A stretch of DNA of 64,000 bases from SZUA-442 sp963753185 (GCA_963753185.1 CAVWBO010000007.1:1922001-1986000); one strand, 5' to 3'; positions 26,144-35,177 are shown, counted from the stretch's first letter. Program-made: numbers and translations. Notes: a model not told the origin generated them from the letters alone.

Positions 26144-29073
26144 TCAGTACCCCGTAAAGCCCGACACGGGCACCCACCCGCTGTTCGAGGGCAGCGGCAC
26201 GAATGACTTGTCGGCGTTCCCCTGGCTGTTCGTGTAGCGGAAGTACATGGTCGTCGTCGATGGCCGGTACAGCGCAGGCGAGAACGACCCATTGCCGTTC
26301 CAGTCACCTGCGACCAACCGATCATCCGGATCACCGAAGAAGAACAACGAGTCCGCGTTTCCCTGAGTGTGGCTGTTTCGGAAATACACGAATCCGGTCG
26401 ACTCGCGATGCAGGCCAACCGTCTCGATACCGTCGCCATCGAAGTCCCCCACGAACGGCTTGTCGCCGGGATCGCCGAAGACGTACGAGAAGTCGGCAGC
26501 GCCGAGGCCACCATCGTTCGCGCCGAGTTGGTTGATGATGTAGAAGGTTTGGTTCGACGGTCGGTAGATCGACACCGTATCGAGGCCGTTCCCGTTGAAG
26601 TCGCCAGCGATGGGCACGTCTCCGGGATCTCCGAAGAAGAACTTGATGTCCGCGGGACCCTGACTGTTGGCGTTGCGCAGGTACACGTACCCGTCGGATT
26701 GGCGGTAGAGGCCTGGGGTCTCGATGCCGTCGCCATCCCAGTCCCCCATGAACGGGAGGTCACCGGGGTTCCCGAAGAAGAAGTTCGTACCCAAGACCCC
26801 GACTGGGTCGTGGAGGTACCAGCGACCCTCTTCGAGGTTCACGAGACCGGTCGCGTGGACGCGCTTTCCGATCGTGAGCTTCACGGTCGCCACGTTCGAC
26901 AAGGCACCGCTGGGATCCTTCACCCGGTACGTGAACGAGTCTGTCGTGGCTTCCGAGCCGTCATGGGTGTACGACAGCGAGCCATTCGCACTCAGCGCGA
27001 GCGTGCCGTGGGCGGGCAGCGACACAACGACCGCCGTCAGGTTGTCCCCATCAGCGTCGACATCGTTTGCCAGCACCCCTGGGGCGGACTTCGTCAGCGT
27101 GCCGAGGAACGGAACGGCATACGGACCATCGTTGTTGGCCTTGGGCGCGTCATTGACAGGCGAGACGGAGATCGTCACCGTCGTCGCGGTGCCTTGCACT
27201 CCGTCCTGCACGGGTCGATACGTGAAGGTGTCAAACGGAAGCTCCGACCCGTTGTGCGTGTAGGTGAACGACCCGTTCGCATTCAGGGTCAGAGTGCCAT
27301 GGGCGGGATTGCTGGCCAGTACAGCGGTCATCGCACCGACACCTGCCGGTAGCGGCACATCGTTGACAAGAACCCCTGGGGCGGGAGTGGAGAGAACAGC
27401 ACCCTCAGCCACTACGTATCCGTCAGCCCCACCCTTGGGGCCTGGAGGGCTTCCCAGATGGACCTGGCCTTGCCCGAACGTGTTATCGAGGCCGCCCGGT
27501 CCCCGATCGATGACACGTGATCGGAGGAAGCTCGAGACCGATGACGGCGAGCCAGCCACACCGGCGCCGATCGCCAGTGCAGCGGCACCCGCAACGACCG
27601 GGGTCGCGGCACTCGTGCCGTTGAAACAGTCAAGTCCGTAGCTCACCGTCGTGACACAACTGGGAGCGGAGATGTCCGGCTTGACTCTGCCGTCGTTCGT
27701 CGGACCCCGCGAGCTGTACGGCGCGATCGTCGATCCCGATGCAGGATCAATCGCCCCAACCGCAACCATGCCCGGATTGGCCGAATCCGACGCTGGCTGC
27801 GCCGCCGAGTACGGGTTCTGGGAATACTCGAATGGCGTGCCATTCCCAACAAACTCGAGGATGTCGCCTACCGTCCCGTTCCCAGCAGCCCATCGATAGA
27901 CCGCCAACCAAAGGACCGGGTAGAGGTTGCAGTTGAGCGCCCCAAAGTTCTCGATCGGAGCCGCCCCTGTGGTCTGATTGCGAACCGATGATGCGACGGG
28001 TGATCCGGTCTGGGGGTCGATGGCGTAGATGTCGTAGTCGGTCGCGTTGCCGGACCAATCGGACCAACGGAACCCTTGGATGCCACCGCAGAAGAAGCCG
28101 AGCACCTCATCGCCCGGTGCGAATTCCATCCAGTCGTCCGCGTCAGCATCGATGAACGACCCCCTCCAGTAAGAACCGAGCGACGTACCGCTCGGGCTGG
28201 CGTGGTTTCCTGCCGCGTTGACCCACGTCATGCCCTTGTTGATCGCGTCGTTCACAACGGCGGCGATCGAGCCGGTACCGTTACCGGGGCCATCGAGTTC
28301 CGCGCCGAGGGACCGACTGATAACCGTCACCCCCTGGCTCTGGAACCAGTTCACGGCTGCGGCGAGGTCTGTGACTGTGGCCACGGTCGCTAGGTAGATC
28401 TGGGCGGACGGCGCCATCGAGTGGATGATCTCCGACACGGCCACACCATGAGGTGAACCGCCGACCAGATGTCGCACGACGAACCAACGATCCGGCAGAA
28501 CGTCCCGGAGGGTGCCGGGACCGCTCCTGACGTCTGGGCGCTGGACCACGTCGCCCCGTCGAAGAAGTCAACCACGCCAACCCTGACGCCCTGACCGGTG
28601 TACCCGATGTTGTGCCACGCCTGGGCATTGGTGAGGTTGATGACCTCGGTGACCGCAGTAGGAACGATGTCCCCGAGAACTTCACCGACAACGGGTGTCA
28701 GATCGACCCGCACCGGCATCCTGATGTCCGAGACCGTCGGCAAACCGCGAAGCTCAGCAAGTGAGCCAACCGGGACCTCGACCAGGAGAACACCCGGCGA
28801 ACTACCCACGACGAGACCCCCCTGGGCTTCCACCTCGCCGCGAACGGACGCGTCCGTCACAGACGAGTAGGTGATCTCAACACGAACCGTACCGGGTTCG
28901 CTCCCGGCGATGCCTAGCCCGGCGCCGGATCCGGTGCGCCCGACCGGATCGAAGGACCCGAGATCCACATTGTCGATGCCCAGAGAGTCGATCGGTGCCT
29001 CCGCTTGGGCACTAATCGGCAAGAGCATCGCCGCCATCACGCTCAGCACGACCGCCAAGATCCGAAGCTTCAT
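26144..29073 (-). pseudogene. secreted subtilase (S8) with cadherin-like and FG-GAP-like repeats, frameshifted
   Basis: The gene starts at 29073 with a signal peptide ('MKLRILAVVLSVMAAMLLPI' to SAQA). After a prodomain, the catalytic Asp is in 'VRVGVVDFFDGA'. Near 28475 coding moves to the -1 frame. The His follows in 'GSPHGVAVSEIIHSMAPSA', the oxyanion Asn in 'WVNAAGNHASP' and the Ser in 'NGTSAATPVVAGAAAL'. Two bacterial cadherin-like/Ig repeats come next ('NPAHGTLTLNANGSFTYTHN', 'LPAHGTLALSANGSLSYTHD'). Four repeats of about 48 residues then occur, each with 'FFFGDPGD' and 'GDFDGDGIETVGLYR'-like Ca-binding loops. All catalytic residues survive, so a single missing base is the only lesion; the full product would be about 975 residues. 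It is either a recent pseudogene or a sequence error. Confidence 0.85.
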
Positions 29074-29577
29074 GTCTTCTCCCGACTGTCTCGCACGGTG
29101 TCCTCCCCGTCAGGACAGAATGGTGCATACGGGGAGCGATGCGCACGAACCCCGACGATGCCAGCAGGTCCGCTGGCTAATGGAGAGCATACCACTAAGG
29201 AATTCGGCACGGCGGTTATGAACACACGTTGTCGCGGTAGTCCACCGCCCACCCACGGGCATCTAGCACGGCTCGCCGATCGAGGACGCTCCGGTGCTGT
29301 TGGTCTGTGATGATCAGGTAGGGATCGCCGGTCATGTGCCCACGGTATCGGGCCACTCCGACAGATTTCAGGAGCGGATGTTCGCCATCGCTTCCCGGTA
29401 CGCCTCGGTGAGAGCCACCAGCAACTCGTCCGTGACCATGTGGTCACTGTTCCTTGGCCCACCGACAACGGAGCAATAGCCGCCTCGACTGTCATGAGTG
29501 AGTTCGGTGCCCGACGCTCGAAGACGGAACGCCAGAACGAGATCGACCCCCTGTATCGGAGTAGTAGATGGTGACGA
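29074..29577. other. about 500 bp without a supported gene
   Basis: Bases 29074-29220 are probably the subtilase upstream region. A short minus frame near 29368-29592 contains 'SDHMVTDELLVALTEAYREA', which may be a decayed gene, but it lacks a start signal and homology that I can name. Together with the recombinase fragment that follows, this is degraded accessory DNA. Confidence 0.35.
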
Positions 29578-29841
29578 GTCCTGCGTTGTCAACGGGAAGC
29601 CTCGGGAGGAGCGTCAACCGCGTCTGGAAGCCCATAAGAGAGCAACCAGGCGTGGATGCACGGCCCCATTACCTCCGCCACACCGCAATCACTCGTCTGA
29701 TCCGGGTGGATGGATGGAGTCCGTCGCAGGCTCAGCATTTCGCCGGGCACCGAGATCCTCGAATGGCCCTCAGGGTGTACACACACACACACACATCACC
29801 GCCGACGATCTTCCTACCCCATTGGAACTCATTGCTGTCTG
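29578..29841 (+). pseudogene. tyrosine recombinase C-terminal fragment
   Basis: The frame encodes the catalytic end of a phage-type integrase. 'RPHYLRHTAITRLIRV' is the HxLRH box with its catalytic Arg. 'QAQHFAGHRDPRMALRVYTH' holds the second His/Gly pair and the nucleophilic Tyr in 'RVYTHT'. The N-terminal and central domains are absent. A (AC)n run at about 29779-29795 interrupts the sequence just at the tyrosine and may have shifted the frame of the tail. The fragment ends 130 bp from the 3' end of tRNA-Val(GAC), a position typical of an integrase at its tRNA target. Confidence 0.8.
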
Positions 29842-29941
29842 AGCGGCGCGACGAAGTCCATCACAGTCGGGGCACACCTGTGGGGGTTTCTGTGGGGATT
29901 TCGTACGGAGAGGCCGTTCGATCCCGAGCGCCCACGCGAGA

Positions 29942-29964
29942 AAACCCCCAAGCTCTGGGGGTTT
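29942..29964 (-). terminator. terminator of tRNA-Val(GAC)
   Basis: AAACCCCC and GGGGGTTT form an 8-bp stem with a 7-nt loop, 9 nt beyond the tRNA 3' end. On the minus strand it is followed by a short T run. Confidence 0.75.
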
Positions 29965-29972
29965 CCGTCTGG

Positions 29973-30044
29973 TGGGCGCTACTGGATTTGAACCAGTGAC
30001 CCCTGCCGTGTCGAGGCAGTGCTCTGCCGCTGAGCTAAGCGCCC
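29973..30044 (-). tRNA. tRNA-Val (anticodon GAC)
   Basis: Acceptor GGGCGCT/AGCGCCC, D-arm GCTCAGCGGCAGAGC, anticodon stem CTGCC/GGCAG with loop TCGACAC (anticodon GAC, reading GUC/GUU), and T-loop GGTTCAAATCC. Discriminator A is followed by an encoded CCA (29970-29972). The body is nearly identical to the tRNA-Val(CAC) gene at 8.7 kb. First of three tRNA genes in the same orientation; its 3' end faces the recombinase fragment. Confidence 0.97.
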
Positions 30045-30098
30045 GGGTTTGGACCGGAAGGTGACGATACCGGGTCGGTTCCCGATACCGCAACGTCG

Positions 30099-30169
30099 AG
30101 GCGACGCCGGGAATCGAACCCGGGTACAGGGTTTTGCAGACCCTTGCCTAACCACTCGGCCACGTCGCC
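30099..30169 (-). tRNA. tRNA-Cys (anticodon GCA)
   Basis: Acceptor GGCGACG/CGTCGCC, anticodon stem AGGGT/ACCCT with loop CTGCAAA (anticodon GCA), T-loop GGTTCGATTCC and discriminator U. CCA is not encoded. It lies 54 bp upstream of tRNA-Val(GAC) and is probably co-transcribed. Confidence 0.97.
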
Positions 30170-30176
30170 AATGGGA

Positions 30177-30199
30177 AGGGCGGCCACGCGGACCGCCCT
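30177..30199 (-). terminator. hairpin between tRNA-Gly and tRNA-Cys
   Basis: AGGGCGG pairs with CCGCCCT (7 bp, 9-nt loop), starting 6 nt after the tRNA-Gly 3' end on the minus strand. It could be a terminator or a processing hairpin in a Gly-Cys-Val transcript. Confidence 0.55.
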
Positions 30200-30204
30200 C
30201 TTGG

Positions 30205-30277
30205 AGCGGACGACCGGGTTCGAACCGGCGACCTCAACCTTGGCAAGGTTGCGCTCTACCAGCTGAGCTACGTCCGC
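30205..30277 (-). tRNA. tRNA-Gly (anticodon GCC)
   Basis: Acceptor GCGGACG/CGTCCGC, D-arm GCTCAGCTGGTAGAGC, anticodon stem CAACC/GGTTG with loop TTGCCAA (anticodon GCC), T-loop GGTTCGAACCC and discriminator U. An encoded CCA follows at 30202-30204. First gene of the Gly-Cys-Val cluster in transcription order. Confidence 0.97.
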
Positions 30278-30329
30278 ATCGACGGGATGGTACCACCGCG
30301 TCGAGGCTTCTTCCTCCGGCGTTTGGGGC

Positions 30330-30869
30330 TCACGCGGACCCCTCGCGGTTCACGACGTGCACCGGCGAATCGTCACCACCGTCGCCGTCGGCGACACCCG
30401 GTGCGTGTGCCAAAGCGGACACGAAGTCGCCTATCGCCGTGTCGAGCCAGGACAACCTCGGACGGTCGTAGGCGTAGTCCCAGCCGTGCGAGAGCAGGAG
30501 CATCACCAGGCCCACGAGCTCGCGGAGGGTCATGAGGAGCACGATGAGACCGATCACGAACCACGCGATCCGGCCGTTCGAAGTCCCGGGCGCCACGAAC
30601 GCGAACGTCGGTATGACGACGAGGACGCCGGCGAGCGCGAGCACAGCGTGACGGATCATCTTCGTCCGCCTCGTCACCATCATCCGATGGTGGATCGCCG
30701 CGGCCTTTGCCGATTTGAGGCTGTCGAAGTGCGCGTCCTCGATCGTTTCGAGGACCGGGTGGTGCGGTTCACGAACACGGACGACCCACCCACCCCCTGG
30801 AACGGGCTCGATCCCGTAGCCGTCATATCGATGGACCGAACCGTCGAGCATCCATCCGGGTGCCGTCAC
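30330..30869 (-). CDS. hypothetical membrane protein
   Basis: A 179-residue protein from a GTG start that is well placed after GGGAGG (6-nt spacing). An N-terminal soluble part of about 70 residues reads 'VVRVREPHHPVLETIEDAHF' and ends in a basic stretch. Two hydrophobic helices follow at about 74-95 and 101-125, then an acidic cytoplasmic tail with 'DGDGGDDSP'. Family unknown. It lies downstream of dut, 61 nt away on the same strand, and is probably its operon partner. Confidence 0.75.
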   Translation of the reverse strand: MTAPGWMLDGSVHRYDGYGIEPVPGGGWVVRVREPHHPVLETIEDAHFDSLKSAKAAAIHHRMMVTRRTKMIRHAVLALAGVLVVIPTFAFVAPGTSNGRIAWFVIGLIVLLMTLRELVGLVMLLLSHGWDYAYDRPRLSWLDTAIGDFVSALAHAPGVADGDGGDDSPVHVVNREGSA

Positions 30870-30930
30870 GGTGGACCTCCCTGGACCTCCTACCCAAGTG
30901 TACTCGCGGGGCTTGTCGCCCACCGGTGAG

Positions 30931-31368
30931 TCATGAGGGTGACACGCCGGTCGAGCCGAAACCCGCCTCGCCACGTGTCGTCTCGTCCAGATCGTCGACC
31001 GACACGTACACAGGCCTCTTGACCTCGATGACGACGAGCTGCGCGATCCTGTCGCCCGGCGCGATGTCGAACGTCTCGGCGGAGTGGTTGACGAGGGCGA
31101 CCTTCACCTCGCCGCGATACCCCGAATCGATGAGACCCGGAGCGTTGATCACGGTCACGCCAGAGCGAATCGCCAGCCCGCTCCTCGGCAGCACCAGACC
31201 GGCGTGTCCGTCGGGGATCGCCACCGAGAAGCCTGTCGCAACCAGTGCCCTCCCGCCCGGTGGCAGCGACACCGCCTCGCAGGCGGTCAGGTCGGCGCCT
31301 GCATCGCCATCGTGGGCGAAACGCGGGAGTTGGTACATGGCATCCGTCGGGAGGACCGGTATCTTCAT
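30931..31368 (-). CDS. dut: deoxyuridine 5'-triphosphate nucleotidohydrolase (dUTPase)
   Basis: A 145-residue trimeric-type dUTPase that hydrolyses dUTP to dUMP and pyrophosphate. The five motifs are recognisable: 'DGDAGADLTA' (1), 'PRSGLAIRSG' (2), 'VINAPGLIDSGYRGEVKVAL' (3), 'GDRIAQLVV' (4) and the Gly-rich 'TTRGEAGFGSTG' (5). The length is standard. The ATG at 31368 is used, since the long upstream extension is antisense to the divergent gene. In actinobacteria dut commonly neighbours a conserved membrane-protein gene, as here. Confidence 0.97.
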   Translation of the reverse strand: MKIPVLPTDAMYQLPRFAHDGDAGADLTACEAVSLPPGGRALVATGFSVAIPDGHAGLVLPRSGLAIRSGVTVINAPGLIDSGYRGEVKVALVNHSAETFDIAPGDRIAQLVVIEVKRPVYVSVDDLDETTRGEAGFGSTGVSPS

Positions 31369-31399
31369 GGTCGGATTCTCCCACGGAGTCAGGCCACAA

Positions 31400-32578
31400 A
31401 TGTCGAGGAACACATCGAACGGCTCTGACGGCAGCGATGGAAGCTGGTTCCTCGAAGCCGTAGGAGCGAAGAAGAAGACTCCGACGTCGATCGAGGCCGT
31501 GACCGAACTCCAGGAGGAGAACACCCGGTCCCAGGAAGCGATCGCCGGTCCGCCGGAACCTGCACCATCCATCGCAACGACGTTCGACGGCGACCCTGGC
31601 ACATCGACATCTTCGTTCGCACCCGTCCCCGTCATCCCGCGCCCGCCCGATCTCTCTGCACCGCCGAGCGCGATCACGGTCACGGAGGAGCCCGGATTGT
31701 CCCAGGGAATCCGCGATGAGTCTCGGACCGTAGACGGCCACCTCCCCCCCGTGTTGAGGTCACGGCGCAACTTCCGGTGGCCAGTCGTGATCGCCATCGT
31801 CATCGTCATGGCAGGCGTCGGTGTAGCGGCTCTGTGGCTGCCCCGGTCCGTCGAGCGGCAAGCCGCCGGCATCCGCCAGGGCTACTACGACGCAGCATCC
31901 GCCCTCCGGAGCTACCTGCCGACTGCACAGGACGCGCTCGACACCGTCACGAACCCGGAGACGGACGAGGCCGCAGTCTCGGGATCCGTCCCGCTCATCG
32001 CCGAGTTCGCGTCGTGGGCGCTCGATCTGCAATCGGTCACGGCCGAAGCCCTTCCCTCGGTCCTTCCCCTCGTTCCGTCTGGTCCCGTCGATGACCTCGC
32101 GCCGCTTCGGTTCACCGGCGCGCTGCTGGGTGCTTCCGGATCCGATCTCGCCGGACGCCTCGGTGACGCCTATGTCTACCGCACCACCATGCCGCTCCTG
32201 CTCGAGACCGGCACGCTCCCCGTGAACGCGACGACACAAGAACTCAACGATGTGAGCGTCAGGCTCGCCAGCTCCCTCGCAGAGGACTCCGGCGCAGTCG
32301 CTGATCTCCCCGAGGACCCGGCTCTCGACGCGGTTGCACTTCTCGCCCGCACGAGCCTTGCCCGCTACGCCGATTGGCAGGACGAGTACCTCGCTGCGCT
32401 CGCGTCAGGCGACACCGCAGCGGCCGAGACCCTCGTGACCGAGCTCGAGATGCTTCGTTCCGACCTCGATCGTGCGACCGAGGATGCGTTGCTGGTGGTG
32501 AGGACCGAGGTGGACAGCGGCATCGTGAACCTCGCCGGGGATCTCGAGGTGTACATGGAAGATCTCAGTCGTCCGTAG
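31400..32578 (+). CDS. hypothetical membrane-anchored extracytoplasmic protein
   Basis: A 392-residue protein. About 125 N-terminal residues are low-complexity and Pro/Ser/Thr-rich ('GSDGSDGSWFLEAVGAKKKT', 'APVPVIPRPPDLSAPPSA'). One transmembrane helix follows ('WPVVIAIVIVMAGVGVAALW') after a basic RSRRNFR, then a mostly helical outward domain of about 245 residues rich in Ala, Leu and Asp. No family is recognised. The final codons (LSRP and stop) lie inside a duplicated copy of the antisense nrdR tail (32564-32599), so the protein end may have changed recently. The start could also be the ATG at 31367. Confidence 0.65.
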   Translation: MSRNTSNGSDGSDGSWFLEAVGAKKKTPTSIEAVTELQEENTRSQEAIAGPPEPAPSIATTFDGDPGTSTSSFAPVPVIPRPPDLSAPPSAITVTEEPGLSQGIRDESRTVDGHLPPVLRSRRNFRWPVVIAIVIVMAGVGVAALWLPRSVERQAAGIRQGYYDAASALRSYLPTAQDALDTVTNPETDEAAVSGSVPLIAEFASWALDLQSVTAEALPSVLPLVPSGPVDDLAPLRFTGALLGASGSDLAGRLGDAYVYRTTMPLLLETGTLPVNATTQELNDVSVRLASSLAEDSGAVADLPEDPALDAVALLARTSLARYADWQDEYLAALASGDTAAAETLVTELEMLRSDLDRATEDALLVVRTEVDSGIVNLAGDLEVYMEDLSRP

Positions 32579-32691
32579 GCCCGGCATCGGCGTCGAGGTT
32601 TGCATTTGCCCGTTCCGTCCCTCGGTACGTCTTCGACGTCGAGGTATGGGGCTTCCTCAGTCGTCCGTGGGCCCGGCATCGACGTCGAGGT
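32564..32691. repeat. duplicated nrdR 3'-end sequence
   Basis: Bases 32564-32599 match 32656-32691 (34 of 36), and a shorter third piece is at 32634-32655. The right-hand copy is the genuine C-terminal coding region of nrdR. The left copy sits in the end of the convergent gene. Confidence 0.75.
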
Positions 32692-33118
32692 ATGCGGCTT
32701 CCTTCTCGAAGTCGCTCGCCGTCTGGAACTCCTTGTAGACGGAGGCAAAGCGCAGGTAGCCGACCTCGTCGAGATCCCTGAGCTCATCGAGCACGATTCG
32801 CCCGATGTCGTCGGCGTGGATCCAGCCCTGCGACGTGTACGCGGCCCGTTCGACGGTGGCGACGAGATCGTCCACGGCGTCCTGGGGGACCGGCCGGTCT
32901 GCCAGCGTGATCTCGACGCCGAGACGCACCTTCGAGGCATCGAAGGGTTGACGCCTGCCGTCACGCTTGATCACGACGACGACGGATGCTCTCTCGAACG
33001 TGGTGAATCGGTGCCCACAGCGCGGACAGGACCGTCGGCGACGTATCGCCCTCCCCTCCTCGGCGGGGCGGCTGTCTACGACCCTGGTGTCGTCGGTCGT
33101 GCACATCGGGCAACGCAT
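32657..33118 (-). CDS. nrdR: transcriptional repressor NrdR
   Basis: A 153-residue repressor of ribonucleotide reductase genes. The N-terminal zinc ribbon has Cys pairs C3/C6 ('MRCPMC') and C31/C34 ('RRRSCPRCGHRFTTFER'). The ATP-cone follows from about residue 48 ('VVIKRDGRRQPFDASKVRLG') and senses ATP/dATP. The acidic tail is usual. It binds NrdR boxes, but no target reductase gene lies in this window. It follows the LysM gene on the same strand by 24 nt, the actinobacterial lexA-LysM-nrdR arrangement. Confidence 0.97.
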   Translation of the reverse strand: MRCPMCTTDDTRVVDSRPAEEGRAIRRRRSCPRCGHRFTTFERASVVVVIKRDGRRQPFDASKVRLGVEITLADRPVPQDAVDDLVATVERAAYTSQGWIHADDIGRIVLDELRDLDEVGYLRFASVYKEFQTASDFEKEAAYLDVDAGPTDD

Positions 33119-33142
33119 CGCAGGAGCGTACCCGCGAAAGGA

Positions 33143-33433
33143 TCAGGACGTGCTGAGCACCGGGATCTCGAGCACGGCACCGGCCTGCAGGACGTCGCCG
33201 TCGAGGCCGTTGATACGCTCGATCGTCGCGATGATCGCCCTGGTATCCATGCCGTCGGGACCGTGCTCGAGGGCGATCCCCCAGAGGGTGTCGCCGGGTC
33301 TGACCCGATAGTCGAACGTGTCCGTGACCTCACCGGTCGCCTGGGAGGCCGAGGTGAGGAGGAGGAACATGATTATCACGGTGATGGAGATGATGGAGAG
33401 CGCCCGTATCCGTGCGCTGTTCGTGATGCCCAT
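33143..33433 (-). CDS. LysM-domain protein, putative SOS cell-division inhibitor (DivS/YneA-like)
   Basis: A 96-residue protein with an N-terminal membrane anchor or signal ('ALSIISITVIIMFLLL') and one C-terminal LysM domain ('YRVRPGDTLWGIAL', 'IERINGLDGDVLQAGAVLEI'). It faces the cell wall, where LysM binds peptidoglycan glycan. Position and layout match the small lexA-divergent proteins that halt division during the SOS response in actinobacteria and Bacillus. That role is inferred from context. Three SOS boxes lie in the divergent promoter region, about 170-240 bp from its start. Confidence 0.88.
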   Translation of the reverse strand: MGITNSARIRALSIISITVIIMFLLLTSASQATGEVTDTFDYRVRPGDTLWGIALEHGPDGMDTRAIIATIERINGLDGDVLQAGAVLEIPVLSTS

Positions 33434-33599
33434 TGCGTCCTACCCCTCGTCCTCGGCTACCCAGTTGCTCGCTACCAGTGCGCCTTCGCTCCCCGGTGCG
33501 ATAGGAGCGATGCTCCTCGTCCGAATGTATCGACAGGGTGTGACACGTTTCCGGTGCCTGTCCGATGCGGTGCATCGAGGTCCGGAGCCACCACCGAGC

Positions 33600-33669
33600 C
33601 GAACGTGTGTTCGGTCACGGGGCCAATGTATCGAACATGTGTTCGTGTGTCAAGTCGAACATATGTTTG
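33600..33669. promoter_or_regulatory. three tandem SOS boxes in the lexA/LysM intergenic region
   Basis: CGAACGTGTGTTCG (33600-33613), CGAACATGTGTTCG (33632-33645) and CGAACATATGTTTG (33656-33669) match the actinobacterial LexA box CGAAC-N4-GTTYG. Centre-to-centre spacings are 32 and 24 bp. They lie 50-120 bp upstream of the lexA ATG and can also serve the divergent LysM-nrdR unit. Confidence 0.95.
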
Positions 33670-33718
33670 GTCTCGGCCGCGTATGGCGCTACGCTGTCGA
33701 TGACGAACAGGAGGACCC

Positions 33719-34348
33719 ATGCCCGACCGCAGCGACCTGACCGACCGCCAATCGCAGATCCTGGACCTCATCAGTACGACGGTCGCCAGGCGCGGGTATC
33801 CACCGTCGGTCCGAGAGATCGGCGATGCCGTCGGTCTCAGCTCCCCCTCGACGGTTCACAGCCACCTCTCGACGCTCGCTGATGCAGGCTTCATCCGGAG
33901 GGATCCCACGAAGCCGCGCGCCATCGAGGTGGTCATTGACGACGGTGCGATCCCGATCTCGCGGGCTGCGGTGCGGGACGTGCCCCTCGTCGGCCACATT
34001 GCGGCCGGTAGCCCGATCCTCGCGGAGGAGGACATCGAGGAGGTGTATCCCCTGCCGACGGAGCTCGTCGGTACCGATCCCGTGTTCATGCTCAGGATCC
34101 GTGGCGACTCCATGCGCGACGGCGGAATCTACGACAAGGACTACGTCGTCGTCCAGAAGCAGTCGACGGCCCGCAACGGCGACATCGTCGCAGCACTCGT
34201 CGACGGCGAGGAGGCGACTGTGAAGAGGTTCGAGCGTACCGACACGGGAGTCGTCCTCCATCCCGAGAACGATGCCTACGAGCCGATCATCCTGACCAAG
34301 GACGTCGAGATCCTCGGTGTGGTGGTCGCCGTCCTCCGCCGCCTGTGA
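33719..34348 (+). CDS. lexA: SOS repressor LexA
   Basis: A 209-residue repressor with an N-terminal winged helix ('PSVREIGDAVGLSSPSTVHS'), the self-cleavage bond A96-G97 in 'VGHIAAGSPIL', and the Ser/Lys dyad S131 ('IRGDSMRDGG') and K169 ('ATVKRFER'). RecA-ssDNA filaments stimulate autocleavage, derepressing SOS genes. CAGGAGG is placed 4 nt before the ATG. Three LexA boxes upstream show autoregulation. recA, with its own box, is 6 kb away. Confidence 0.98.
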   Translation: MPDRSDLTDRQSQILDLISTTVARRGYPPSVREIGDAVGLSSPSTVHSHLSTLADAGFIRRDPTKPRAIEVVIDDGAIPISRAAVRDVPLVGHIAAGSPILAEEDIEEVYPLPTELVGTDPVFMLRIRGDSMRDGGIYDKDYVVVQKQSTARNGDIVAALVDGEEATVKRFERTDTGVVLHPENDAYEPIILTKDVEILGVVVAVLRRL

Positions 34349-34421
34349 ATCAGCGTTTCAGGATCGCGTGGGCCCACTGCCTGGACTCACCGCCCTGGTC
34401 CACGCCTGACTGAGGTGCCGT

Positions 34422-35177
34422 TCAGGGCAGGGTTCCCGAGAAGACCGTCTCGGCGGGCCCCTCCATCCATGCGCCTTCCTCGTCGAAGGACACGGTGAGG
34501 GTCCCTCCCTTGAGGTGGACATCGATCGGCAGCGCAATCCCCGCGACGGTGTGGGCGATGTAGGCGGCCGCGGTCGCGCCCGTTCCCGAAGCCTGTGTCT
34601 CCCCGACCCCTCGTTCCCAGATTCGAGCCTTGATCCCACCGTCCCCGAGGACCTCCACGAACTCGACGTTGGTACGGTTGGGAAACATCGGATCCTTCTC
34701 GATCGCCGACCCGACGCGAGCCACGTCCTCCGAATCCACGTCGTCGACCAGGAGCACCGCGTGCGGGTTTCCGATCGAGAGTGGATGGACACTGCGTTCG
34801 GCAACCCTGAGCGTTCCTGCCCTCGAGGCGACGGGGACCCCCACGAAGGCGAGCACCCGATCCTCCTTCACCGTGACAGGATGCTCCCCCGCCGCCGTCT
34901 CGACGACGAATTCGCGACCGGCCATCCATCCACGTTCATACGCAAGACGAGCGACGCAACGAAGGCCGTTGCCGCACATCTCGACCTCGCCTCCGTCTGC
35001 GTTCCAGTACCGCATGCTCATCCGAGACTGATCGATCGGCTCGATGACGAGAACGCCATCGGCGCCGACGCCGGTGAACCTGGCACACCATCTCCGAACG
35101 GCATCCGCCTCGGGTGCGAATGGGCCGTCGATCACGATGAAGTCGTTCCCGAGGCCTTGCACCTTCACGAACTCCAT
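34422..35177 (-). CDS. dapF: diaminopimelate epimerase
   Basis: A 251-residue DapF, which interconverts LL- and meso-diaminopimelate for lysine and peptidoglycan. The fold-defining segments are 'GLGNDFIVID', the first catalytic Cys C68 in 'EVEMCGNGLRCVARLA', 'SIGNPHAVLLVDDVD' and the second active-site loop 'GVGETQASGTGATAAA'. In that second loop the usual catalytic Cys (ACGTG) is Ser197. The ATG overlaps the 3' end of miaA by 13 nt, so the gene is translated from the miaB-miaA-dapF transcript. It ends 73 nt from the convergent lexA. Confidence 0.93.
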   Translation of the reverse strand: MEFVKVQGLGNDFIVIDGPFAPEADAVRRWCARFTGVGADGVLVIEPIDQSRMSMRYWNADGGEVEMCGNGLRCVARLAYERGWMAGREFVVETAAGEHPVTVKEDRVLAFVGVPVASRAGTLRVAERSVHPLSIGNPHAVLLVDDVDSEDVARVGSAIEKDPMFPNRTNVEFVEVLGDGGIKARIWERGVGETQASGTGATAAAYIAHTVAGIALPIDVHLKGGTLTVSFDEEGAWMEGPAETVFSGTLP

